A stretch of 22,260 nt of DNA from an uncultured Lachnospiraceae bacterium. Lineage in GTDB: Bacteria > Bacillota > Clostridia > Lachnospirales > Lachnospiraceae. The notes under the pieces were generated by a model. The model did not search any database, was not told where the DNA came from, and saw nothing but the letters and a program-made list of their open reading frames with translations. Both the position numbers and the translations under genes were made by a program. The stretch lies in the NCBI GenBank assembly GCA_910587085.1, contig CAJUMC010000053.1, forward strand, positions 1-22,260, in the 5' to 3' direction. Below, piece after piece: positions 1 through 7,734 of the stretch (positions within the stretch are counted from its first letter, which is position 1; each line of letters begins with the position of its first letter).

Positions 1-361
1 CAGGAGGGGCCTTGGTCTGGCTGCTTAGCCAGTTCAAGAAAATGTCCGCACCCCCTTTTGTAAAGTTTTTACACAAAATAATCAACAAAAGATATTTACC
101 ACAGAAGTAGTTCAGCTTTTCCTATAGGTATCTGCCCCCTTCGTATAGCAAAGAAGGACCTCTCTTCTCTCTTAACCAGTCTGTTCAAAGCATACTATAA
201 TATGACCAGATTGCTTATCCAGCAAAATGACATCACCCTGATTTTTTCTGATTATAAGATTAGCTTCCCCCTATTTTATCTGAAATTTAATTTTTATCTA
301 AACTTTACAAAATAATCATTCCCCTTTTTTTGCTGTTATGATAAATTTTGCAAGTAGCCGC
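1..361. other. AT-rich stretch without a convincing gene
   Basis: No reading frame here is convincing. On the plus strand a frame open from base 3 to a stop at 108-110 could be the 3' end of a gene starting outside the window, but I recognise nothing in it. A 12-bp direct repeat (ACAAAATAATCA) lies at 73-84 and 307-318. A 13-bp inverted match (TTTTGTAAAGTTT) lies at 56-68 against 300-312. Together with the transposase remnant next door, this suggests decayed insertion-sequence DNA. No element end could be defined. Confidence 0.4.
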
Positions 362-562
362 TTAACCAGAACAGATCGCATCAAAGTAAAAAATTACATT
401 AAGTTCAATTTCAGCCATGTCAAGCCAGCTGCCATGCTTGGGTATATAATTGATTTCCAGGCGCTTTATGTTCCTCTTCGCTTCAGCTGGTGGAAACGCT
501 TTGTAAAGGGATATGGCTTTATAGGTATTCAGGTTATCCATGACCAGAATAATTAAAGTGAA
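362..562 (-). pseudogene. IS630-type transposase remnant (DDE catalytic fragment)
   Basis: About 66 codons resemble the C-terminal catalytic part of IS630-family transposases. They contain the VMDNLNT block with its catalytic Asp, the LYKAFPPAEAKR block, and the KHGSWLDMAEIEL block with the final acidic residue. A full IS630 transposase is roughly 340 aa or more. The N-terminal DNA-binding domain and first catalytic Asp are absent, and the frame stops soon after the last motif. The frame stays open back to an ATG at 637, but those first codons are read from the pfkA terminator hairpin and are not transposase sequence. This is a decayed, non-functional mobile-element fragment. The family call is fairly secure from the motifs. 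The exact left boundary is approximate. Confidence 0.75.
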
Positions 563-607
563 ACTTCTTCTCCTTTGTCCCTGGCCTGTCCCGGAAGGCT
601 CTTCGAC

Positions 608-660
608 AAAAAGGGGGGCTGTGAAAAACAGAGCCATCCGCTCCGTTTTTCACAGCCCCC
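608..660 (-). terminator. Rho-independent terminator of pfkA
   Basis: Arms at 614-634 and 640-660 match at 20 of 21 positions around a 5-nt loop. Reading on the minus strand, the stem is followed by a run of five T (608-612). It lies about 70 bp past the pfkA stop. The IS630 remnant begins immediately beyond it, so the transcript of dnaE-pfkA should end here. Confidence 0.9.
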
Positions 661-728
661 GGTATTTCCTTACAGGCAATTTTCGATAATTTTCCGGAAA
701 TTATTGGAAGTTATTTTTTGACAATTCC

Positions 729-1721
729 TTATCTCGCCAGCTTCTTTGACATCTCAAACATATAAGGGTCCAGAGTCTTCTTCATCCGAAGCGCCTCCTC
801 GATATCAAAATCAACAAATTCGCCGTGCCGGTAAGCCACGACGCGGTTGCTCCCGCCCGCGGACAGAATGTCGACGGCCTTCGCGCCCATTGCGGACGCA
901 TAGACGCGATCCTTGCAGGTCGGGCTGCCGCCGCGCTGGATATGACCGACAATCGTCGCCCTTGTCTCCATCCCGGTCGCCGCCTCGACGCGCTTCGCCA
1001 TCCCGTAGGAATCACCGATTCCCTCGGCATTTATAATAATATGATGCGTCTTGCCGATCTTCTTTTTTGCCCGGATATTTTCGATGATCTTACTCTCGTC
1101 CCGGTCGTAGCACTCCACCGTCAGAATGTCCTCCGCACCGTTTGCGATACCGCACCAAAGTGCTATATATCCCGCATTTCTGCCCATCACCTCGATGATA
1201 CTGCAGCGTTCGTGGGAGGTCGAGGTGTCGCGCACCTTGTCGATTGCCTCCATCGCCGTATTCACCGCAGTATCAAAGCCGATCGTGTATTCCGTGCATG
1301 CAATGTCAAGATCGATCGTTCCCGGCACGCCGACCGTATTGATCCCCCGTGCCGCCAGCTGTCTGGCGCCCTGGAAGGAGCCGTCGCCGCCGATGACGAC
1401 CAGCCCGTCAATCCCGTGCTTCCTGCAGATATCCGCTCCCTTGTCCTGACCGTTCGCCGTCATAAACTCCGGGCAGCGCGCCGTATAAAGAACCGTACCG
1501 CCGCGCTGGATAATATCCGCAACGCTGCGCGCGTTCATATCAATAATATCCTCCTCGAGCAGGCCGGTATACCCTCTGCGGATACCCTTCACCTTCAGAC
1601 CGTTCGCAAGCGCAGTGCGCACCACGGCGCGGATGGCCGCATTCATTCCCGGCGCGTCGCCGCCGCTCGTTAAGACTCCGATCGTCCTGACCTTTTTTTC
1701 TGTTGTTTTCGACTTAGCCAT
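729..1721 (-). CDS. pfkA: ATP-dependent 6-phosphofructokinase
   Basis: This enzyme phosphorylates fructose 6-phosphate to fructose 1,6-bisphosphate, the committed step of glycolysis, as a cytosolic tetramer. The 330 residues match the usual length of bacterial PfkA. Visible motifs are the nucleotide loop GVLTSGGDAPGMN (15-27), GGDGS at 111-115 (Gly after GGD, as in ATP-dependent rather than PPi-dependent enzymes), the catalytic TIDxD at 135-139, MGR at 179-181 and the GHIQRGG block at 259-265. The catalytic segment reads TIDLD where most family members have TIDND; both aspartates are kept. I chose the ATG at 1721 because GGAGG lies just upstream. The frame is open back to 1802, but that extension has no RBS and is unlike the family N-terminus. 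It follows dnaE by 140 bp, a classical clostridial order, and ends at a strong terminator. Confidence 0.97.
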   Translation of the reverse strand: MAKSKTTEKKVRTIGVLTSGGDAPGMNAAIRAVVRTALANGLKVKGIRRGYTGLLEEDIIDMNARSVADIIQRGGTVLYTARCPEFMTANGQDKGADICRKHGIDGLVVIGGDGSFQGARQLAARGINTVGVPGTIDLDIACTEYTIGFDTAVNTAMEAIDKVRDTSTSHERCSIIEVMGRNAGYIALWCGIANGAEDILTVECYDRDESKIIENIRAKKKIGKTHHIIINAEGIGDSYGMAKRVEAATGMETRATIVGHIQRGGSPTCKDRVYASAMGAKAVDILSAGGSNRVVAYRHGEFVDFDIEEALRMKKTLDPYMFEMSKKLAR

Positions 1722-1811
1722 TTCCCCAGCCTCCAAATAAATTATTATCTTTCTATGGCTATACCCGTACATACCGCAGGCAGGCCCACGGTACCGCCTC
1801 ATTAAATAAGC

Positions 1812-1834
1812 TTAAAAGCAAAGCATGCTTTTAA
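1812..1834 (-). other. Small hairpin in the dnaE-pfkA gap
   Basis: A perfect 9-bp inverted repeat (1812-1820 against 1826-1834, 5-nt loop) lies between the dnaE stop and the pfkA RBS. On the minus strand it is followed by an A/T-rich stretch but not a clean T run. It may be a weak terminator, a processing site or an mRNA-stability element. I could not find a clear sigma-A promoter for pfkA in this gap, so co-transcription with dnaE is plausible. Confidence 0.4.
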
Positions 1835-1861
1835 ACTCCCCGCTCCATTTTAGTATAACCC

Positions 1862-4800
1862 TCAGCGTTTTTCAATACTCTTTTCCACGATTTTCACGTT
1901 CTCCGGAAGAAAATTTTCGTAAAGTTTCTGGAGAACCTCACTATTTATCGTAATATTCCTGCTTTTTGGGAGCCGTTTTACCGCCTTTTCCTGCGAAAGA
2001 TAAATACAAACCGTATCGTTTCCATCACTATCGCCCAATAAGGAGTATAATTTCTGCTCATTTTCCACAAAATCGTTCTTGTTTCTGAACTGTATCCACA
2101 GCTCCCGCGGAACGGCGGAAAACGGGATTACCTCCTGGCAGATCAGCTTGGCCGGCTTATCCTCCTCGACGGCCGCCTTGCCGCGGATATACACCTTATC
2201 ATCCGCATTCAGCTGGAATTTATACTTTTCGTAATCCCTTGGGAAAACGATCACCTCCACCGCGCCGAGCATATCCTCAATGGTAACAAACGCCATAATT
2301 GTATTATTCCTCGTTGTCTTGAGCGTTTTTCCGGTAATCATGCCCCCGATAATCTCCACTGAACCATCCTGCACTCTGCTCTCGCCGGTCTCCTCGTCGA
2401 TCATAAAGTCAAGCGTCGTCTTGGTCACATTCTTTTTCATCGCGGCCTCATACATTTCCAGCGGATGCCCGCTGATATAGATACCAAGAACCTCCTTTTC
2501 AAAGGCCAGAAGCTCCTCCTTCGTATACTCGCCCACCTCCGGGAACACATTGTCATAAGCCTGCTTTTCCTCCGGAGCAATCATGTCGAAGAGTGACATC
2601 TGTCCGCTTATGGACTGTTTTTTCTCCTCTGCCACCCGGTCAAGCACGGAGGCATAAACATACATTTTCTGCTTGCGCGTGCCCGGCACACTGTCCATCG
2701 CGCCGGATTTGATAAAGCTCTCGATGGTGCGCCGGTTGACCTCCTTGTTGGAGAGCCGCTCCGTAAAGTCCTTGAGGCTCTTGTACGGCCCGTTTGCCTC
2801 GCGCTCCCTCACCAGCTCGGCAATCACCGGCTTCCCAAGCCCCTTGATTGCCGTGAGGCCATAGCGGATGGAACCTCCGTCCACGGAAAACGACGCTTCG
2901 CCGACATTGATATCCGGCGTCAGAATCGCAATACCGAGCTGCCTGCAGTTAAATATGTACTCTGCCACCTTCCCCGGATTGTCGATGACCGAGGTCATCA
3001 GCGCCGCCATAAATTCCACCGGGTAATAGCATTTCAGAAAGGCCGTCTGATAAGCGACCACCGCGTAGGCTGCAGCATGCGATTTGTTGAAGGCATATTT
3101 TGCGAAATCCGTCATCTCGTCAAAAATGTGGTTGGCGACCTGCTCCGGAATTCCCCGTGCGATGCAGCCCGGCACGCCCTCTTCCTCGCTGCCGTACACA
3201 AAGTTGCGGCGCTCCTTTTCCATCACCGAGGCCTTTTTCTTCGACATGGCACGGCGTACAAGATCACTGCGCCCGTAGCTGTAGCCGGCCAGGTCGCGCA
3301 CGATCTGCATGACCTGCTCCTGGTAAACAATACAGCCGTAGGTCGGCGCAAGAATCGGCTCAAGCTCATCGCACTCGTATTCGATGGAATCCGGATGATT
3401 TTTACCCTTGATATATTTCGGGATAAAATCCATCGGACCAGGACGGTACAGCGATATGCCGGCGATCACATCCTCCATGTTCTGCGGCTTGAGTTCCTTG
3501 ATAAAGTTTTTCATGCCGGAACTTTCCAGCTGAAACACCCCTTCCGTCCGCCCGGAGGAAAGCAGCTCGTACACTCTGGCATCCGCATAGTCGATCCGGT
3601 CGATATCAAGCGTTCCGTCCCGAAAACCCGGGAGCACCTCTCCGGCCGCCGCTTCCGCCCCCCGTCCTTTACGGATCAGGCGCACGGCATTCTGAATCAC
3701 CGTCAGCGTGCGCAGGCCGAGAAAGTCCATTTTTAAAAGGCCCAGCTCCTCGAGCGTCGTCATCGTAAACTGCGTCGTAATGGTATCCTCGGAGGAGCGG
3801 GAGAGCGGCACATAATCATCGGCCGGGGCGTTGCTGATTACAACGCCGGCCGCGTGGATCGAAGTGTGGCGCGCCAGGCCCTCCAGGCGCTTCGACATAT
3901 CCATCAGATATCGGACCTGCTCGTCGCTCCGGCAGGCCGCTGCCAGCTCCGGATTCATTTTCAGCGCCTTGTCCAGCGTCATATTCAGTTCGTTCGGCAC
4001 CAGCTTCGCGATCGCGTCGCACTGCGCGTAAGGCATGTCGAGCGCTCGGCCGACATCGCGCAGCACGCCTCTCGCCGCCATTGTACCGAAGGTAACAATC
4101 TGCACGACGCGATCCTTTCCGTACTTCTCCACGACATAGTCGATGACCTCCTGCCTGCGCTCAAAGCAGAAATCAATGTCGATATCGGGCATGGTAAGCC
4201 GTTCCGGATTCAGGAAGCGCTCAAACAGAAGATTATATTCGATCGGATCGATATTTGTTATTTCCAGGCAATAGGCAACAATGCTGCCGGCCCCGCTTCC
4301 TCGTCCCGGGCCCACCGCAATGTTATTTTCCCGCGCGTAGCGTATAAAATCCCATACAATGAGGAAATAGTCCACAAATCCCATATCATGTATGGTCTTC
4401 ATTTCATATTCCAGGCGCTCCTGCAGCTCCTCGGAAGGGTTCGGATAACGTCGGAGAAGTCCTTCCCGGCAGAGTTTCTGAAGATACTCCCATGCGGTAT
4501 AGTCCTGCGGAACATCAAATTTCGGCAGCTTGTAATTCCCGAATTCGATCTCCACATTGCATCGCTCCGCGATGCGGTGCGTATTTTCCAGCGCTTCCTG
4601 CGCGTACGGGAACAGCGCCGCCATCTCAGCCTCGGATTTTATGTAGAACTGCCCGCCCTCATAGCGCATGCGGTTTTCATCGGATACCTTTTTCTGCGTC
4701 TGGATGCAGAGCAGAATATCATGCGCCTGCCAGTCTTCCGCCAGGGTATAATGAATATCGTTCGTCGCAACCAGAGGCAGGCCGGTTTCACCGGACATCC

Positions 4801-5374
4801 GCAGCAGCCCCTGATTGACGGTTTTCTGCTCCGGTATGCCGTGATCCTGCAGCTCCAGAAAGAAGTTTCCCTCGCCGAAAATATCCGCCAGCACGAGCGC
4901 CGCCTTCTTCGCCTCCTCGTAGAAGCCTTTCCGCAGCAGGCTTGGTACCTCCCCGGCCAGGCAGGCGGAAAGCGCGATAATTCCCTCGTGATATTCCCGG
5001 AGTACCTCGTGATCGACACGCGGTTTGTAGTAAAATCCCTCGGTAAAGCCTCTGGAAACAATTTTCATCAGATTGGAATAGCCGGTATTATTCTCCGCCA
5101 GCAGCACAAGGTGGTGATAGCGTTCGTCCGAGACTGCCCCCTCCTTGTCAAAGCGGGAGCCCGGCGCGGTGTAGATTTCGCAGCCGAGTATCGGCCGGAT
5201 GCCCTCCGCCCGGCAGGCGCGGTAAAAATCAATGGCGCCGTACATTACGCCGTGGTCGGTAATCGCCATGCTGTCCATGCCGAGCTCCTTTGCGCGCAGC
5301 ACCATCTCCTTGATTCTCCCGGAGCCGTCGAGAAGGCTGTATTCCGTATGCACATGTAAATGAGTAAATGCCAT
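1862..5374 (-). CDS. dnaE: DNA polymerase III alpha subunit, DnaE type
   Basis: This is a replicative C-family polymerase. In Bacillota that also carry PolC, DnaE typically extends RNA primers, mainly on the lagging strand. The 1170 residues are the usual DnaE length. The N-terminal PHP domain shows HVHTEYSLLDG (7-17) and TDHG (39-42). The polymerase core shows GPGRGSGAGS (355-364) and the catalytic PDIDIDF (396-402), with a further conserved Asp in LKMDFLGLRTL. GQMSLFDM, near residue 923, resembles a QxxLF sliding-clamp-binding motif. A C-terminal OB-fold segment follows. There is no PolC-type exonuclease insertion. The ATG at 5374 has AGGAGG 7 bp upstream and begins the family-typical MAFTHLHVHTEYS. 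It lies downstream of uvrC with 155 bp between them. No frameshift was seen. Confidence 0.98.
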   Translation of the reverse strand: MAFTHLHVHTEYSLLDGSGRIKEMVLRAKELGMDSMAITDHGVMYGAIDFYRACRAEGIRPILGCEIYTAPGSRFDKEGAVSDERYHHLVLLAENNTGYSNLMKIVSRGFTEGFYYKPRVDHEVLREYHEGIIALSACLAGEVPSLLRKGFYEEAKKAALVLADIFGEGNFFLELQDHGIPEQKTVNQGLLRMSGETGLPLVATNDIHYTLAEDWQAHDILLCIQTQKKVSDENRMRYEGGQFYIKSEAEMAALFPYAQEALENTHRIAERCNVEIEFGNYKLPKFDVPQDYTAWEYLQKLCREGLLRRYPNPSEELQERLEYEMKTIHDMGFVDYFLIVWDFIRYARENNIAVGPGRGSGAGSIVAYCLEITNIDPIEYNLLFERFLNPERLTMPDIDIDFCFERRQEVIDYVVEKYGKDRVVQIVTFGTMAARGVLRDVGRALDMPYAQCDAIAKLVPNELNMTLDKALKMNPELAAACRSDEQVRYLMDMSKRLEGLARHTSIHAAGVVISNAPADDYVPLSRSSEDTITTQFTMTTLEELGLLKMDFLGLRTLTVIQNAVRLIRKGRGAEAAAGEVLPGFRDGTLDIDRIDYADARVYELLSSGRTEGVFQLESSGMKNFIKELKPQNMEDVIAGISLYRPGPMDFIPKYIKGKNHPDSIEYECDELEPILAPTYGCIVYQEQVMQIVRDLAGYSYGRSDLVRRAMSKKKASVMEKERRNFVYGSEEEGVPGCIARGIPEQVANHIFDEMTDFAKYAFNKSHAAAYAVVAYQTAFLKCYYPVEFMAALMTSVIDNPGKVAEYIFNCRQLGIAILTPDINVGEASFSVDGGSIRYGLTAIKGLGKPVIAELVREREANGPYKSLKDFTERLSNKEVNRRTIESFIKSGAMDSVPGTRKQKMYVYASVLDRVAEEKKQSISGQMSLFDMIAPEEKQAYDNVFPEVGEYTKEELLAFEKEVLGIYISGHPLEMYEAAMKKNVTKTTLDFMIDEETGESRVQDGSVEIIGGMITGKTLKTTRNNTIMAFVTIEDMLGAVEVIVFPRDYEKYKFQLNADDKVYIRGKAAVEEDKPAKLICQEVIPFSAVPRELWIQFRNKNDFVENEQKLYSLLGDSDGNDTVCIYLSQEKAVKRLPKSRNITINSEVLQKLYENFLPENVKIVEKSIEKR

Positions 5375-5402
5375 TGAGCGCCTCCTGTATCCTTTATCCT
5401 GC

Positions 5403-5432
5403 GGAATCAGGCCGTATTTCCGGCCGGATTCC
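5403..5432 (-). other. Strong hairpin in the dnaE leader
   Basis: Arms of 12 nt (5403-5414 and 5421-5432) pair with a single mismatch around a 6-nt loop, about 20 bp upstream of the dnaE RBS. No T run follows on either strand, so it is not a normal intrinsic terminator. A 5'-UTR stability, processing or translation-control role is possible. Confidence 0.5.
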
Positions 5433-5451
5433 CTTGTTCGATCTGCTTCTT

Positions 5452-5568
5452 TCGATATACCGGATTCCGTGCGTCGGTATGTTCTTTCTTTTATACCGTA
5501 TTTCCTTTATCGTTCTGCTCGTGCTCCGTTTATACCGTATTTTCTTTATCGCTCTGCTCGCACTCCGT
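5452..5568 (-). repeat. 39-bp tandem duplication of the uvrC 3' end
   Basis: Two close copies occupy 5491-5529 and 5530-5568, and a degraded third lies at about 5452-5490. The right-hand copy is the last 12 codons of uvrC (TECEQSDKENTV) and the second copy starts with its stop codon. Read in the same frame after the stop, the second copy still spells TEHEQNDKGNTV followed by another stop. The repeat is therefore a duplicated C-terminal tail plus stop codon, now lying in the 3' untranslated region. Confidence 0.85.
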
Positions 5569-7470
5569 TTCGGATTCGGTTTCTTTTTGATGAAAAAAAC
5601 GGTAAACCTGCTCTGCAGCCCGGCGGTTGAATTCCGGCAGCTCCGCCAGCTCTTCCTCCGAAGCAGCCCGGAGCGCATCCAGCGACTGATATTTTTTCAT
5701 CAGCGCCCGCCGGCGCACCGCACCGATGCCCGGAATATCGTCAAGCACGGAATGTACCTGCGCTTTACCGCGAAGCGACCGGTGAAACTCAATCGCAAAG
5801 CGGTGCGTTTCATCCTGGATTCTTGTAATCAGCTTGAACGCTTCGCTCGCGGTGTCGATCGGAATCTCGATATTGTTGAAATACAATCCCCTTGTTCGGT
5901 GATTGTCGTCCTTCACCATGCCGCACACCGTCACCCCGGTAATGTGAAGTTCTTCCAGCACCCCAAGCGCCACATTCACCTGACCGCGCCCGCCGTCCAT
6001 CATAATAAGATCCGGGAGGCGCTGAAAGCTGTCCAGCACCAAAGAGGCAGGCGGTTTCTTCGGCGCAGCGGCTTCGGAGCTGTCCGGCTGCGCTTTGCGG
6101 CCATGCGTAAAACGCCGCGTCAGCACCTCCCGCATACTTGCGTAATCGTCCGGCCCAGCAACCGTCCGTATTTTAAATTTGCGATAATCGCTTTTCTTCG
6201 GCCTTCCGTTCTCATACACCACCATGGAACCGACCGATTCAAAACCGCTCGTATTCGAGATGTCATAAGATTCGATGCGGCTGATCTGCGGCATGCCCAG
6301 CCAATCGGCAATCTGTTTTACCGCCCCGGTCGTACGCGCCTCCTCCCGCCGAATCTTTTCCGTATCCTGCTGCAGGACCATCGAGGCATTCTTTTCTGCC
6401 AGCTCAATCAATTTCTCCTTATCCCCGCGCTGCGGGAAGAGGAGCTTCACCTTCCCGCCTCTCCGGGCCGAAAGCCACTCCCCGATCAGTGTCTCGTCCT
6501 CCGGGCGCAGCTGCTCACCCAGCAGCAGTTCCTTCGGCACAAAAGGAGTGCCGGCATAATACTGCTTCAGAAAATCAGCCATAATATCCGGGCGTTCCTC
6601 GTTCCTGACGCCGGTGAGATAGAAATGCTCCCTGCCGATCATCTTTCCGTCCCGTACAAAAAACACCTGCACAACCGCCTCGTCCTCCGCAGTGGCAAAA
6701 GCGATAATATCGCGGTTGCTGCCCTCGTTATCGCTTGCCTTCTGCTGCTGCGTCAGCTTTTTTACGCTGTTCAAAAGATCGCGGTATTCTGCTGCCTTCT
6801 CAAATTCCATACGCTCGGATGCCTCAAGCATCTCTGCGGTCAGCCGTTTTGTAAGAAGACCGTAATTTCCGTTCAGAAACTCCAGAATCCCTTCAATATT
6901 TTTGCGGTACTCCTCCTCGGTAATATAACCCTGACAGGGCGCCTTGCACTGCCCGATATGGTAATAGAGGCAAGGACGCTCCGTGTCCTTCTCACCCGTC
7001 AGCGCTCTGCTGCAGCTGCGATAAAAATATGTTTTTCGAAGCAGCTCCAGCGTCTCTTTCACTGCGCCGGCGCTCGTGTAGGGTCCGAAATATTTGGCCT
7101 TGTCCTTTTTCTGTCTCCTGGCGTAGATCACGCGCGGAAATTTTTCATTCACTGTCACCTTGATATACGGATAACTCTTGTCATCCTTGAGCATCGTATT
7201 GTACTTCGGCCGATGCTCCTTGATCAGATTGCACTCAAGTACAAGCGCCTCCATCTCGGAATCCACAACAATATACTCGAAATATGCAATGTTCGCCACC
7301 ATCTGCTGAATCTTCGGCGACTTGCCGCGGCTGCTCTGAAAATACTGGCGCACGCGGTTTTTTAGACTTATCGCCTTTCCGACATAAATGATGGCATCCT
7401 GCTTATCGTGCATAATATAAACGCCAGGCTTGCCGGGCAGTTTCTTTAATTCCTCCTCGATATCAAACAT
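5530..7470 (-). CDS. uvrC: Excinuclease ABC subunit C
   Basis: UvrC makes the dual incisions in nucleotide excision repair after UvrA/UvrB locate the lesion. The 646 residues fit the family. An N-terminal GIY-YIG nuclease domain shows GVYIMHD (16-22) and IIYVGKA (27-33). Cysteines at 153, 167, 175 and 179 match the iron-sulfur cluster spacing reported for UvrC. A UVR motif (ERMEFEKAAEYRDLL) follows. The RNase H-like nuclease has SYDIS, MMDGGRGQ and ETHRFAIEFHR with catalytic D, D and H near residues 402, 494 and 555. Tandem helix-hairpin-helix motifs (DDIPGIGAVRRRAL) end the protein. I chose ATG 7470 because it has a purine-rich GGGGGAAA upstream and starts MFDIEEELKKLPGKPGVY as in homologues. 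The frame is open back to 7506. The charged tail is part of the 39-bp repeat. Confidence 0.97.
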   Translation of the reverse strand: MFDIEEELKKLPGKPGVYIMHDKQDAIIYVGKAISLKNRVRQYFQSSRGKSPKIQQMVANIAYFEYIVVDSEMEALVLECNLIKEHRPKYNTMLKDDKSYPYIKVTVNEKFPRVIYARRQKKDKAKYFGPYTSAGAVKETLELLRKTYFYRSCSRALTGEKDTERPCLYYHIGQCKAPCQGYITEEEYRKNIEGILEFLNGNYGLLTKRLTAEMLEASERMEFEKAAEYRDLLNSVKKLTQQQKASDNEGSNRDIIAFATAEDEAVVQVFFVRDGKMIGREHFYLTGVRNEERPDIMADFLKQYYAGTPFVPKELLLGEQLRPEDETLIGEWLSARRGGKVKLLFPQRGDKEKLIELAEKNASMVLQQDTEKIRREEARTTGAVKQIADWLGMPQISRIESYDISNTSGFESVGSMVVYENGRPKKSDYRKFKIRTVAGPDDYASMREVLTRRFTHGRKAQPDSSEAAAPKKPPASLVLDSFQRLPDLIMMDGGRGQVNVALGVLEELHITGVTVCGMVKDDNHRTRGLYFNNIEIPIDTASEAFKLITRIQDETHRFAIEFHRSLRGKAQVHSVLDDIPGIGAVRRRALMKKYQSLDALRAASEEELAELPEFNRRAAEQVYRFFHQKETESETECEQSDKENTV

Positions 7471-7546
7471 GGCGTTTCCCCCGCTTGTATAGTTAGTTGT
7501 CAGCAAATTCTCCGAAAAAATTTCCGGTCAAATCTCGTTGCCTGAT

Positions 7547-7734
7547 CAGGATATTTTCCGCTTATCCGGGCGATCCAGCTGCCCTTTCAGGCCATTTTCT
7601 GCTTCCCATCTCCCCAGACAATTCTAGCCGCCCGCTCAGGCCATTTTCTGCTTTCCGCTTCCCCAAACGATTCCAGCCGCCCGCCCGGGTCATTTTCCGC
7701 TTATCCGACCGAATCCGCTCCGGCCGCTCCCGAC
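7547..7734 (-). repeat. 49-bp tandem repeat at the ftsH 3' end and ftsH-uvrC gap
   Basis: Three units of exactly 49 bp start at 7588, 7637 and 7686, and a shortened, degenerate unit (about 41 bp) starts at 7547. They share a core of the form CAGGCCATTTTCTGCTT (plus strand) followed by a CCGCCCG-like segment. The ftsH-proximal unit (7686-7734) includes the ftsH stop codon and its last codons. As in uvrC, the repeat therefore appears to be a duplicated gene end spreading into the intergenic region. No spacers differ between units, so this is not a CRISPR array. No clear terminator was seen in the gap. Confidence 0.8.

Noticed and set aside
338..556. 72-codon plus-strand frame
   Set aside because: Antisense of the IS630 remnant.
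3854..5359. 501-codon plus-strand frame opposite dnaE
   Set aside because: Antisense shadow of conserved dnaE sequence.
5368..7365. 665-codon plus-strand frame opposite uvrC
   Set aside because: Antisense of uvrC motifs, His/Arg-rich shadow composition; its start lies in the 39-bp repeat region.
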